NCBI GenBank assembly: GCA_964433635.1 | Contig: CAYSSG010000004.1 | Coordinates: 1-64,000, forward strand | Reading direction: 5' to 3' | Source of the DNA: CAYSSG01 sp964433635 | GTDB lineage: Bacteria; Atribacterota; Phoenicimicrobiia; Phoenicimicrobiales; Stramentimicrobiaceae | Length of the DNA: 64,000 bases | Part shown: one piece after another, positions 53,511-62,353 of the stretch | How positions within the stretch are numbered: position 1 is the first letter of the stretch | Layout: the number at the start of each line of letters is the position of its first letter | The notes under the pieces: model-generated | The model's database searches: none | Told to the model about the DNA's origin: nothing | The model's input: only the letters and a program-made list of their open reading frames with translations | Made by a program: the position numbers and the translations under genes

Positions 53511-54596
53511 TCATTCTGTTATTGGTTGGCAAGAGCTTCGTATTACAAGCTCTGGCTGATACATAAAACATGGTTTATGCATCTTTCCATTAATCATATC
53601 CACCATCATACGGGCTACCCGTCTTCCCATTTCTTCTTTCGGGTGTTTAATGGTGGTCAGTTTTACTTCTGTAGCCACAGCTAAATTCGAATCGTCATAT
53701 CCCACTAATGAAATATCCTGAGGAATCCTTAATTTGCAGTGACGGATCGCCTCGATCACCTGAATTGCAATCTGGTCATTATAACAGACAATTGCTGATG
53801 GTCTTTTTTTATGATTTAGTAAATTGATCGCAAAATTGTAGGGATAGGCAAACATCTCTTTTGTTTGATAATTGCCTAAATATTCCCTATTCATCTCGTT
53901 ATTGTATTGTCTCAAACAATTCATAAAGCCGGTTTGTCGTTTTACACCCTGCAAATCATCCGTTAAAAAGATACCGGCAATGTCCCTGTGACCTTGTTTC
54001 AATAAATGTTCAGTCGCTAGAAAACCACCCTTTTCATCGTCCATGATGATATAGGCGGAATCTAAATCAGGATAGGCAGCGTGTAAAAATATATAGGGTA
54101 TATGCCGTTTTTCGAGTTCCTCAAAGTATTTATGGTTAATATTTTCCCTGGCACTTTTCGTAGGTTCAACAATTAACCCGGATATGTCCTGTTCCAGGTA
54201 TCGTCTCATACATACTTCTTCCTTTTGCTTGTCATTCCCCGTACTGGCAATACTGAAAGAAAACCCAGACTCACCCAATGTTTCTTCAATACCTCGAATA
54301 ATATAAGGGAAGATGTAATTGGAAATATAGGTGGTTAAAACAGCGATTTTCTGCTCTTTTTGACTTTTCCGGTAGGCACAGAAGGTGCCCTTTCCCTGTT
54401 CCCGGTATATCCATCCTTCGTTTTCCAGCTCATCAAATGCATGACGAACCGTATGTCTGCTTATTTTAAACTGTCTGACAAGTTCACTTTCTGAAGGTAA
54501 CTTCTGGGATGGAATAAGATTACCATCCCGGATAACCTTTTTCAGATACTCTTTTAACTGGACATATTTTGGTAGGTAGTTATCAGATGTAATCAT
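53511..54596 (-). CDS. araR: AraR-type transcriptional repressor (GntR head, LacI sensor)
   Basis: This 361-aa protein has a GntR-type winged helix (about 5-75: LPSESELVRQFKISRHTVRHAFDELE) joined to a LacI/GalR-type sugar-sensing domain (about 88-355). The combination is typical of Bacillus AraR, which represses arabinose genes until L-arabinose binds. It sits inside the locus, directly before araA. A likely operator is the inverted repeat TACGG-ACAA-CCGTA at 63972-63985. No matching repeat was found before araA or araR themselves, so control may act mainly at the distal promoter. Confidence 0.92.
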   Translation of the reverse strand: MITSDNYLPKYVQLKEYLKKVIRDGNLIPSQKLPSESELVRQFKISRHTVRHAFDELENEGWIYREQGKGTFCAYRKSQKEQKIAVLTTYISNYIFPYIIRGIEETLGESGFSFSIASTGNDKQKEEVCMRRYLEQDISGLIVEPTKSARENINHKYFEELEKRHIPYIFLHAAYPDLDSAYIIMDDEKGGFLATEHLLKQGHRDIAGIFLTDDLQGVKRQTGFMNCLRQYNNEMNREYLGNYQTKEMFAYPYNFAINLLNHKKRPSAIVCYNDQIAIQVIEAIRHCKLRIPQDISLVGYDDSNLAVATEVKLTTIKHPKEEMGRRVARMMVDMINGKMHKPCFMYQPELVIRSSCQPITE

Positions 54597-54655
54597 TATC
54601 TTATTTTTCTCCGGATTTATTGATAAAAATCATAATTTATACCTTTATCTTTATC

Positions 54656-55633
54656 TCAACTTACTTTTCTTCTCTTGGAAAGGGTATGAATAATAACAGA
54701 TATAATAATTAAAACTCCGCATATAAACTGTGTCCAGAACCCGGAAAGACCTGCGGCAACAATACCGGCTTCAAGGGACCCGATAATAAATGCGCCAATA
54801 AAGGTGCCTTCGATACTTGCTTCTCCTCCGAACATGGAAGTACCCCCCACAAAAACAGCAGCCATGACCATCATCAAATACCCTTCTCCCATGGTCGGCC
54901 ACCAGGTTCTCATCCGATAACAACTGAGTATACCGGAAAAGGAAGCAATGACTGCCATCAGTATAAACACATATATTTTCATTCGATTTACATTAACTCC
55001 CATCATTCTGGCAGCTTCCTGATTATCTCCGATAAATAATGCCTGCTCACCAAATTTATGTTGCAAAAGTAAAAAATAAAAGAATATTGCTATTCCGACA
55101 AACCAGATTGATTGTACAGGCATAAAACCCAGCTTTTCGGCAAAGATGGCATAAGAAAAAGTTGTGCTTAATGGTAATGTCCGTGCCAAGCCGTCTGATA
55201 TGATATTACTTAAACCCCTGATTAAAAATTGCATCCCCAATGTAGCAACAATAGAGGGGATACCAATTGAAGTAATCAGGATTCCGTTTATCAGTCCCAC
55301 CACTGCCCCTGATAGAATGCTGGTTAAAAAAGCGATGATGATACTGCCTGTGGCCTGAAAAGTCACGGCAAAGACAAATCCGGATAAACCCATCACCGAT
55401 GGGAAGGAAAGATCGATTTCGCCCATGGCTAACACAAAAGTTAGACCAAGAGCCATTAATCCCATGATCGGAACGGTAGATAAAAATGATTGATATATTC
55501 TTCCCTTGAGAAAAACTTCAGGACTGGTAATCATGAACAACCCAAATATACTGACAGCCATGATCAGTAACGCAATTTGAGATTTGTATTTCGTTGATAT
55601 TTTTTTATTTGAATTTGTACCTGAGTTATTCAT
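54656..55633 (-). CDS. CUT2-type sugar ABC transporter permease (RbsC family)
   Basis: This 325-aa inner-membrane permease has eight to ten helices and the RbsC-family stretches GLTFVLAMGEIDLSFPSVMG, GLINGILITSIGIPSIVATLG and VAAVFVGGTSMFGGEASIEG. It would form a homodimer in a pentose importer. It overlaps the ATPase gene by 8 bases. The adjacent binding protein, the araR gene and the araA gene suggest L-arabinose as substrate; xylose or ribose cannot be excluded. Confidence 0.94.
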   Translation of the reverse strand: MNNSGTNSNKKISTKYKSQIALLIMAVSIFGLFMITSPEVFLKGRIYQSFLSTVPIMGLMALGLTFVLAMGEIDLSFPSVMGLSGFVFAVTFQATGSIIIAFLTSILSGAVVGLINGILITSIGIPSIVATLGMQFLIRGLSNIISDGLARTLPLSTTFSYAIFAEKLGFMPVQSIWFVGIAIFFYFLLLQHKFGEQALFIGDNQEAARMMGVNVNRMKIYVFILMAVIASFSGILSCYRMRTWWPTMGEGYLMMVMAAVFVGGTSMFGGEASIEGTFIGAFIIGSLEAGIVAAGLSGFWTQFICGVLIIISVIIHTLSKRRKVS

Positions 55634-56417
55634 TGGACAATACCTTTGAACCTTGTTTATTCTGTATCCCCAATTCAGTGTATTTAATCATCTCTTCACT
55701 GAGCTCCTGCAAAGAAATATCCTTGCGATTAAAAGTGCCGACGATATTACCGCGATCGATGACAATAAATCGGTCAGAAACCGGGAATACATTTGCGATA
55801 TTATGGGAAATATAAATACAGGATTTTCCCTTTTCTTTGATATCCTGGATAAATTTCAATACTTTTTTTACTTCCTGCAATGATAAAGCCATGGTTGGTT
55901 CATCTAAAATAACCAGATCTGCCTCAAAATACATTGCTCTTGATATGGCAACACCTTGCCTTTCACCACCGGATAAGGTTTTAATTAATGAATCAGCACC
56001 CACTCCGATTCCTCTGAATTTCATTAAATCATGCATAATCTTATTGGTTTCTTCCTTTTCCTTTTTGATATCTAGAAAACCGAGTCGATTGGTAATCTGT
56101 CTGCCTATAAATACATTTCTCCATAAGCTCTGTTTCTCTGCCAGTGCTTTTTCCTGGTAGACCGTTTCTACACCCAATTTGTGGGCTATTTTTACAGAAT
56201 ATTTTCTGGAGTCAATTTTTTTCCCTTTAATAAACATTTCACCCTTATCAAAGGAATGTACTCCGGAAATAATTTTAATCAAAGTTGATTTTCCTGCTCC
56301 GTTATCACCTAAAATTCCAACGACTTCGTTAAAACCAATCTCAAAATCAACTCCCTTCAATGCAATAACACCATCATATGATTTGTATATATCCTTCATT
56401 TCAACCAATTTATCCAT
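55626..56417 (-). CDS. CUT2-type sugar ABC transporter ATPase, single domain
   Basis: This 263-aa ATP-binding protein has Walker A GDNGAGKST, the signature LSGGERQG, Walker B LVILDEPTMAL and the switch His in ISHNIANVF. RbsA, XylG and AraG have two fused ATPase domains (about 500 aa). This one has a single domain and must dimerise, as FrcA-type proteins do. AAAGGGAGAATATGG precedes the ATG. A long hairpin (56464-56506) separates it from the binding-protein gene upstream. Confidence 0.94.
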   Translation of the reverse strand: MDKLVEMKDIYKSYDGVIALKGVDFEIGFNEVVGILGDNGAGKSTLIKIISGVHSFDKGEMFIKGKKIDSRKYSVKIAHKLGVETVYQEKALAEKQSLWRNVFIGRQITNRLGFLDIKKEKEETNKIMHDLMKFRGIGVGADSLIKTLSGGERQGVAISRAMYFEADLVILDEPTMALSLQEVKKVLKFIQDIKEKGKSCIYISHNIANVFPVSDRFIVIDRGNIVGTFNRKDISLQELSEEMIKYTELGIQNKQGSKVLSNE

Positions 56418-56463
56418 CCATATTCTCCCTTTATTTCTGCTGCGAATTATAGCATGTCTTATT

Positions 56464-56506
56464 TGATCCTGCAGTAAAAATGATTGATCATTTTACTGCA
56501 GGATCA
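56464..56506. repeat. Long hairpin between CUT2 binding-protein and ATPase genes
   Basis: The arms TGATCCTGCAGTAAAA (56464-56479) and TTTTACTGCAGGATCA (56491-56506) are perfectly complementary. The interior (ATGAT..ATCAT) can extend the pairing to about 24 bp with one bulge. No T-run follows on the minus strand. Such intercistronic hairpins protect the upstream cistron from 3' exonucleases and raise binding-protein levels over transporter subunits (inference from malE-malF type operons). Confidence 0.8.
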
Positions 56507-56537
56507 TTTATGCAGACTTCTTCAAGAATAGTCTATA

Positions 56538-57533
56538 TTATCTGATTCCTTTCTCTGCCAAAGGAGCTACCATGTCGATATTATCCTTGCTGATTAACCC
56601 ACCGCCAGTATCAATATGCAGTCCAGAGAAACCATACATTTTGGTCAGATAAATCTGAAAAACAGGCAGGAAGCCCTGCAGGAAAGGCTGCTGATCTAAC
56701 ACAAGGTCGGTATATCCGGATTTAATGCTTTCCACAACAGGAGCGGACAAATCAAATCCGGCACCGAATATATCTTCCGGACCCAGTCCGGCTGTTTCAA
56801 AGTAGGTCCGTTGGGAAGAAGTTAAATTTCCATGATCGGTTACCACTACTTTGCAATCCGGGTTTGCCTGCAGGTATCCGGAAATAACGGGAATGCCGTT
56901 TGCCGCATCCTTGTCAACCTCTGCAGAAATTTCAATATAATCAACTTCCATGCCGATTTCTTCAAACGCATCAATAGTCCCTTTGGTTCGTAATCCCCTG
57001 GTAGGCTGGGACAAAAGACCCCAGACTAGCCCCCGGTCACCTTCTTTTAGTCCTGCCATTCTAATGGAACCCTGACCAAGAGTATAGCCGGATTCATATA
57101 ATCCCTGGCCGACATATCCAAATCCATTACCGGCATAAGCATTTTCCAATTCAGGCAATGTCGTATTCTGGCTGGTAACAATAATACCCTGTGCAATTGC
57201 TTCTTCTACAAAAGGTCGATAGGCTTCATCTCCGGGATGTCCCATAATGGCTATACCATCCGGATTCGCCGCAACTGCCTGCTGGAATTGGTCAACCATT
57301 TTCTGTTGACTCCATTCAGACCATAAGTATCTTATTTCAACCCGGTCACCCAGTATTTCTTCTGCTGCCCTGGCACCATTATAGACAACCGTTGCAAAGG
57401 TACCTCCGGGAGAACCACCCGGGAAAAAGTATATCACAACTGGTTTTTCACCCTCCTGTGCTGATACCTGTGACAGTAAAAAAACAACACAAGTCAATAC
57501 TAACAAAATGATAAGACTATTCTTTTTTAACAT
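56538..57533 (-). CDS. CUT2-type sugar-binding periplasmic protein
   Basis: This 331-aa periplasmic-binding protein of the LacI/RbsB type has a signal peptide (hydrophobic 6-24, cleavage near VSA-Q at 25-26). The segment VVIYFFPGGSPGGTFATVVY opens the mature domain. ANPDGIAIMGHPGD and VVTDHGNLTSSQRTYFE match sugar-binding folds. It has no lipobox, so it is a free periplasmic protein, which fits a diderm cell. The site AAGAGGAGG is strong. A second strong Shine-Dalgarno without a start codon lies 98 bases upstream (57631-57640). Confidence 0.92.
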   Translation of the reverse strand: MLKKNSLIILLVLTCVVFLLSQVSAQEGEKPVVIYFFPGGSPGGTFATVVYNGARAAEEILGDRVEIRYLWSEWSQQKMVDQFQQAVAANPDGIAIMGHPGDEAYRPFVEEAIAQGIIVTSQNTTLPELENAYAGNGFGYVGQGLYESGYTLGQGSIRMAGLKEGDRGLVWGLLSQPTRGLRTKGTIDAFEEIGMEVDYIEISAEVDKDAANGIPVISGYLQANPDCKVVVTDHGNLTSSQRTYFETAGLGPEDIFGAGFDLSAPVVESIKSGYTDLVLDQQPFLQGFLPVFQIYLTKMYGFSGLHIDTGGGLISKDNIDMVAPLAEKGIR

Positions 57534-57630
57534 TTTTTCCTCCTCTTACAAATGTTAATTCAAAATGCTTTTCTGTATCAAATTTCTGCTTGTAGTTGCT
57601 GTTTAAAATAATTCTTAATCTGTTCCTTCT

Positions 57631-57640
57631 TCACCTCCTT
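57631..57640 (-). promoter_or_regulatory. Orphan strong Shine-Dalgarno upstream of the CUT2 binding-protein gene
   Basis: The minus strand reads AAAGGAGGTGA, complementary to the 16S rRNA 3' end over about 11 bases, yet no ATG, GTG or TTG follows at 5-9 bases. It lies about 98 bases before the binding-protein start. It may be a ribosome standby or mRNA-stabilising site of the Stab-SD type (inference). Confidence 0.45.
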
Positions 57641-57726
57641 TATCAGTAAAAAGTACAAATCCCTCTGCTTTTTTAGCCCATCATCCCAGATTGCTTTTGT
57701 CAACTTCACTGACTCATTCTGGCTTT

Positions 57727-59235
57727 CTATTTTTTCAAAGATAATCGAATGACATTCCATGACAGATTCGGTAATAAGGCCTTAACACAACTTCCTTCTA
57801 TAAATACATCATGTTTGTGATATGGTACAACGCTCAATGGAACATCTTTCGAGTTTGTTTTCTTAACATTATCGTCTTGCAGGACAATGTGCTCGATAAG
57901 ACAGCATTCTTGAAATCCTCTGATATCACAGGAAAAATACAGAGATTCTTTCAGATCCTTATTTACCGCAAACAGGATAATCTCTTTCCGTTCCTCATTG
58001 ACCACTGCTACTGCATCCAGCACGGGGACATCAGAATAATCCCTACTGTCGTATTTGGGTGCATCAATGCGCGGATTTACGGCATATCCTCTTCCATAAA
58101 GAGAAGCGTGCAAATAGGGATAGAAAATGGTCTGTCGCCATACTGGACCTCCGTTTATAGTCATAATGGGGGCAATCACATTCACCAGCTGGGCTAAACA
58201 GGCTATCTTAACCCTGTTAGTATTTTTAAGAAGTGTAATTAACAGACTTCCCACCAGCAGAGCATCTTCCATGTTATATTCATCTTCCAGCAGGGAAGGA
58301 GCAATCGACCAGGATTCTATTTTTTTATCCTGCTCTCTGGAATGATACCAGACATTCCATTCATCAAAAGAAAGATAGATGGTTTTTGAACTTCTTTTTT
58401 TGGCTTTCATAAAATCACAGACAGCAATCACCGATTTAATGAAAGCATCCATATCCAGGGATTTCGCCAGATAATTGGCAGTATCATTTTCCGGATTGCC
58501 ATAGTAGCTGTGCAGGGAGATATAGTCAATCATTTCATAGGTATGTTCCAGTACAGTCTTTTCCCATTCCGGGAAGGTATCCATCGTCGGGTGGGAACTC
58601 CCGCAGGCCACCAGTTCAATGGTCGGGTCAACCCATTTCATTGTCTTTGCGGTCTCACAGGCTAAACGCCCATATTCTTCAGATGTCTTATGGCCAATCT
58701 GCCATGATCCATCCATTTCATTGCCCAGACACCAGATTTTAATATGATGCGGATTCCGGTAGCCATGTTTGATCCGCAGGTCACTGTAATAACTGCCTGA
58801 GGGATGATTGCAGTATTCCACCAGGTTTCTTGCTTCGTCAATTCCTCTTGTTCCCAGGTTCACAGCCATTATCGTTTCTGCATGAACCTGCTTTGACCAT
58901 TCCATGAATTCATTGATACCAAACTGGTTGGTTTCAATCACTCTCCAGGCAAGCTCAAGTTTCTTTTTCCTTTGCTCCCTGGGACCAACTCCATCCTCCC
59001 AATTGTATCCGGAGACAAAGTTACCACCTGGATAACGAATAATAGGAACCTGCAATTCATTCACCAGAGCAATGACATCCCGACGAAAACCGTATTCATC
59101 CGCTTCAGGGTGACCTGGTTCATAGATCCCTCCGTAGACTCCTCGTCCCAGATGCTCGATAAATGAACCGTATATTCTCTCGTCAATGTCTGCAATCGTA
59201 TTTTCCTTATCGATGATACAATTGGCTTTTTTTAT
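57727..59235 (-). CDS. abfA: Alpha-L-arabinofuranosidase, GH51, cytoplasmic
   Basis: GH51 enzymes release terminal L-arabinofuranose from arabino-oligosaccharides. With the inferred start the protein is 502 aa, the family norm, and has no signal peptide. It shows RIYGSFIEHLGRGVYGGIYE, IRYPGGNFVSGYNWEDG, the acid/base Glu in CLGNEMDGSWQ and the nucleophile Glu in FDEWNVWY. The frame is open back to 59361 inside the GH43 gene. AGGAGG (59241-59246) lies 5 bases before an ATA codon at 59235-59233, where homologues have their initiator (then KKANCIID). No ATG, GTG or TTG fits. So ATA initiation, a mutation or a base error must be considered. Confidence 0.9.
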   Translation of the reverse strand: MKKANCIIDKENTIADIDERIYGSFIEHLGRGVYGGIYEPGHPEADEYGFRRDVIALVNELQVPIIRYPGGNFVSGYNWEDGVGPREQRKKKLELAWRVIETNQFGINEFMEWSKQVHAETIMAVNLGTRGIDEARNLVEYCNHPSGSYYSDLRIKHGYRNPHHIKIWCLGNEMDGSWQIGHKTSEEYGRLACETAKTMKWVDPTIELVACGSSHPTMDTFPEWEKTVLEHTYEMIDYISLHSYYGNPENDTANYLAKSLDMDAFIKSVIAVCDFMKAKKRSSKTIYLSFDEWNVWYHSREQDKKIESWSIAPSLLEDEYNMEDALLVGSLLITLLKNTNRVKIACLAQLVNVIAPIMTINGGPVWRQTIFYPYLHASLYGRGYAVNPRIDAPKYDSRDYSDVPVLDAVAVVNEERKEIILFAVNKDLKESLYFSCDIRGFQECCLIEHIVLQDDNVKKTNSKDVPLSVVPYHKHDVFIEGSCVKALLPNLSWNVIRLSLKK

Positions 59236-59267
59236 ACGAACCTCCTGCCATCTTCGTTTATCTTCAT
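59232..59267 (-). other. Possible 11-codon coupling ORF between GH43 and GH51
   Basis: An ATG at 59267 overlaps the GH43 stop codon (TAATG) and opens an 11-codon frame, MKINEDGRRFV. Its TAA stop overlaps the ATA thought to start abfA (sequence ATAA). It contains the AGGAGG of abfA. It could pass terminating ribosomes on to abfA. It is short and may be chance. Confidence 0.25.
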
Positions 59268-60373
59268 TATTTTTTGTTGTCAGGAACCGGAATTCCAAAA
59301 TTGGGTGTCCCGTCTTCATTCCAGTAAAAATCCTGGGCTCGCGTATGCCGGTTGGGATCATAAAGAGGATCTCCCAAAATCACCTTATAGTTTCTTGCAT
59401 GGTATACCAGTACATCCTTGCAGCCATCCTCAGATACGGTAAAGCTATTGTGACCCGGCCCATACTGATTGTGTTCTTCACTGCTTTTAAAGACTGGTTC
59501 AGGAAATTTCTTCCAGGATTCAGAATCCAGCAGATCTGCAGTATCCGAAGCGCTTAAAAGGCCTATACAATAATTTGAATCAGTCGCGCTGGCGGAAAAA
59601 CTGATAAAAATGCGATGATTCCTCTTGATAACAGCAGCCCCTTCATTGACCCAAAAGCCGATCTTTTCCCAGGGATATTCGGGTGTGGCTATCATTACTG
59701 GCTCACCTTTTATGGTCCACGGATTATCCATTTCGGCAATATATAGATTGGATGGATTCTGGAACTCATAGGTCTTTTGAGCCCACACGAAATATCGCTT
59801 GTCATTATGTGTGAAGGTTGTGGCATCCAATGAGAAATGACTGAAGGAAGATATATCCTGCGATGATTTTTGCATTATTCCCTTTTCAGTCCACTCTCCA
59901 ATCATCGGATCCGGATGATCGCATTCCAGTACATAAGGACGAATTTCCCAGATATTTCCACCCAATCCACCAGCGGCAAAATAGATATACCACCTGCCAT
60001 CAATATGATGAATTTCCGGTGCCCAGATGTGCACCGACATTTCCCCGGTATCATGCTTTTTCCATAATATTTTTTCTTCTGCTTTCCCGAGGCCCTGTAT
60101 GGTTTCAGACCTTCTCAATATGATGCGGTTATATTCGGGAACGGAGGCTGTAAAATAGTAGAAACCATCCGTATGTTTATAAATCCACGGATCAGCCCTC
60201 TGTTCAATCAGGGGATTAGAAAAAAATTGTTGTTCCACTTGATAATTTTCTCCTTTCCGATTTGTAGGGTTATCCTGCCCTGCGGAACATGCAAAAGTGT
60301 TCATTAACAGAATAAGCAAAATAAAAACCAAAACAACCGAATTTGCCAAATTCAATCGATGAAAAAGCAGCAT
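59267..60373 (-). CDS. GH43 family arabinan-active glycosidase, putative lipoprotein
   Basis: This 368-aa protein begins with a hydrophobic segment (about 12-26) ending LLMNTFAC, a plausible lipobox with lipidated Cys29. The rest is a five-bladed GH43 propeller: the base Asp in RADPWIYKH, the mid Asp in FSLDATTF, the acid Glu in FWVNEGAAV, and HNSFTVSEDG. GH43 covers arabinofuranosidases, arabinanases and xylosidases; the locus favours arabinan or arabinoxylan side chains. An envelope-surface location would make it the extracellular counterpart of the cytoplasmic GH51. GAGGGAAAA lies about 12 bases before the ATG. Confidence 0.9.
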   Translation of the reverse strand: MLLFHRLNLANSVVLVFILLILLMNTFACSAGQDNPTNRKGENYQVEQQFFSNPLIEQRADPWIYKHTDGFYYFTASVPEYNRIILRRSETIQGLGKAEEKILWKKHDTGEMSVHIWAPEIHHIDGRWYIYFAAGGLGGNIWEIRPYVLECDHPDPMIGEWTEKGIMQKSSQDISSFSHFSLDATTFTHNDKRYFVWAQKTYEFQNPSNLYIAEMDNPWTIKGEPVMIATPEYPWEKIGFWVNEGAAVIKRNHRIFISFSASATDSNYCIGLLSASDTADLLDSESWKKFPEPVFKSSEEHNQYGPGHNSFTVSEDGCKDVLVYHARNYKVILGDPLYDPNRHTRAQDFYWNEDGTPNFGIPVPDNKK

Positions 60374-60405
60374 TAAAATATTTTTCCCTCATATATTTTT
60401 TAAAA

Positions 60406-60417
60406 AAACAATTGTTT
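60406..60417. repeat. Perfect 12-base palindrome AAACAATTGTTT
   Basis: It lies in the 81-base gap between the AraQ-like permease and GH43 genes. The short palindrome could be an operator, but it differs from the AraR-like repeat at 63972-63985, and A/T-rich palindromes of this size can arise by chance in this genome. Confidence 0.25.
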
Positions 60418-60454
60418 ACCGAGTATTACAAATTATTACAGACTGAGTGAAGGA

Positions 60455-61300
60455 TTATTGTTTCACACCCCCGGCAGTTAATCCTTCAATAAAGGCTTTC
60501 TGGTTAATTAAAAACAGGATGGCGACCGGGATCACCGAGGCGACTGCACCGGGCATAATCATATCATAGGAATTCCCGTAGGGTGTAAGTAATGACATCA
60601 AGCCAATGGGTAATGTCAATTTATCAGCAGACCGTAATACAATTAAAGGCCACACAAAGGCATTCCAGCTGTTCAAGGCCATCAGGATCGTCATGGCACC
60701 GAAGGCAGGTTTCATTAACGGTACAATGATTTTAAAATAGATTTTGAATTCACCGCACCCGTCAATTCTGGCTGCCTCAATCAAATCCCTGGGAATTCCG
60801 ATAATAAATTGACGGAAGAAAAAAACGGCAAAGGGTGAAACGGCAAAGGGCAGTATCACACCCAGATAGGTATCCATCAGGTTTATTTCAATCATTAGTC
60901 GGTACAGGGGAAGCAAAAGAATCTGAAGGGGAACCATCATGACCAGCAATACCAGGAAAAAGAGGATATTCCTCAATCGAAAATTATACACGGCCAGACC
61001 ATACCCCACCAGGGATGAAAGGAATAAGGACAATGCGGTTTGAAGAATGGTAATAATGAAGCTGTTCTTGTACCAGCTCAGATACCTGTCGTCTTCTAAA
61101 AATATCAGCTTATAGTTATTTAAGGTCATTTCATCAAAATTCATTTTAAAGGTCAGTCCTTCACTCAGCATTTCCTGTCCTGGCTTAAATGAGGTTATCA
61201 GCATGAAAAAAAACGGCGCCAAATAGATCAGGCAGATAACCAGCAATACAATAAATGACAGGCTTACTCCTTTTTTCGGTTGTTTCAAATTATTTTCCAT
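60455..61300 (-). CDS. CUT1-type sugar ABC transporter permease (AraQ/MalG family)
   Basis: This 281-aa permease has six helices and the EAA-loop motif EAARIDGCGEFKIYFKIIVPL, which contacts the ATPase. The N-terminal PFFFMLITSFKP segment is typical of the MalG/AraQ side. It lies 6 bases after the partner permease. In B. subtilis, AraN-AraP-AraQ imports arabino-oligosaccharides and uses the shared ATPase MsmX. No ATPase of that kind is encoded in this window. Confidence 0.93.
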   Translation of the reverse strand: MENNLKQPKKGVSLSFIVLLVICLIYLAPFFFMLITSFKPGQEMLSEGLTFKMNFDEMTLNNYKLIFLEDDRYLSWYKNSFIITILQTALSLFLSSLVGYGLAVYNFRLRNILFFLVLLVMMVPLQILLLPLYRLMIEINLMDTYLGVILPFAVSPFAVFFFRQFIIGIPRDLIEAARIDGCGEFKIYFKIIVPLMKPAFGAMTILMALNSWNAFVWPLIVLRSADKLTLPIGLMSLLTPYGNSYDMIMPGAVASVIPVAILFLINQKAFIEGLTAGGVKQ

Positions 61301-61306
61301 GATTCA

Positions 61307-62197
61307 TCAATCCTTCCTGAAAAAACCAAAAATCTTTAACTGAATTAGATTGACGGTCATAATAATGATAAGTAAGGTAATGCCAATGGCTGATGCAAAA
61401 CCAAAATTATTATAATTAAAGCCGGTCTGATAGATGTAAGCAACCAGGGTAAGGCCGATATCTCCAGGAGACCTGGAGGTCCAATAGGCAAAACTTTCTG
61501 CAAACATGGAAAATCCACCAAACACACTGATGGTTATAACAAAAATAATGACCGGTTTCAGAGAAGGTATGGTAATATGAAAGAATTTCTGTGTGCTGTT
61601 GGCTCCGTCTATGTCTGCAGATTCATATAACTCCCTGGGAATTGCCTGCAGACCGGCTAGGAAATAGACGATATTTACACCGGTCCACCTCCACACGCAC
61701 AACACAACCATTGCCAGCATCCCGGTCCATTTTCCCTGGAGCCATGTAATCGGTTCCATTCCAAAAAGACTAATCAACTGGTTAAACAGGGCGGTTGGTT
61801 GTGTACCAAAAGCAAATCGGAAGAACATCCCGCCGACAATCACCGAGGTCAGCGCAGGCATAAATAACGCAGAGCGAAAGAAATTCCGTCCCTTGAGCAG
61901 TTTCTCATTGAGAAGGACTGCCAGAACCAGAGGTACTGGGATTAAAATTGCGATAGTGAAAAACGTATATAAAAAACTGATCCTTAATGCATTGTAATAA
62001 TGCGGATTCAGGAGATTACGATAGTTTTTAAATCCTACAAAGGTCACATCCCCGAATCCCGCAATATCCTGAAAACTCATAATCAAAGCGGAAATCATCG
62101 GGTAAAGAAAAAATATCAGAAAAGTAAGTATAAAGGGCAACACGAAGATATAGGGAACTAATTTGACCGAATTGATTGCACAAATAATTTTTCTCAT
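61307..62197 (-). CDS. CUT1-type sugar ABC transporter permease (AraP/MalF family)
   Basis: This roughly 296-aa permease has six helices. The EAA loop reads ELYESADIDGANSTQKFFHITIPSL, and the N-terminal FILTFLIFFLYPMISALIMSF segment is typical of the family. The frame opens with a GTG at 62212, but GGAAAGG lies 6 bases before the ATG at 62197, which is preferred. A strong hairpin (62268-62299) separates it from the binding-protein gene upstream. Confidence 0.93.
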   Translation of the reverse strand: MRKIICAINSVKLVPYIFVLPFILTFLIFFLYPMISALIMSFQDIAGFGDVTFVGFKNYRNLLNPHYYNALRISFLYTFFTIAILIPVPLVLAVLLNEKLLKGRNFFRSALFMPALTSVIVGGMFFRFAFGTQPTALFNQLISLFGMEPITWLQGKWTGMLAMVVLCVWRWTGVNIVYFLAGLQAIPRELYESADIDGANSTQKFFHITIPSLKPVIIFVITISVFGGFSMFAESFAYWTSRSPGDIGLTLVAYIYQTGFNYNNFGFASAIGITLLIIIMTVNLIQLKIFGFFRKD

Positions 62198-62267
62198 TCC
62201 AGGCCTTTCCACACTTACCTGACGACTTGTATTTTTATATTCTCACGAACAGAAAGAATTTTGTTTT

Positions 62268-62299
62268 ACAGGATTCCGCCTTTTAGGGCGGAATCCTGT
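62268..62299. repeat. Hairpin between CUT1 binding-protein and permease genes
   Basis: ACAGGATTCCGCC (62268-62280) and GGCGGAATCCTGT (62287-62299) form a perfect 13-bp GC-rich stem with a 6-base loop. On the minus strand AAAACAAAATTC follows, so it lacks a terminator T-run. It lies 54 bases after the binding-protein stop codon. The likely role is 3' protection of the binding-protein mRNA or partial termination. Confidence 0.8.
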
Positions 62300-62353
62300 G
62301 TATACCTGAAAGAAAGAAGGATTGCATTATTTGCATAATGAATCCCTCATTCC

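Noticed and set aside
57578..57760. 60-codon frame between GH51 and the CUT2 binding-protein gene
   Set aside because: It overlaps the GH51 end, lacks a ribosome site at its ATG, and its charged helical sequence resembles nothing. The strong Shine-Dalgarno inside it is better read as a separate RNA element. Not excluded as a small gene.
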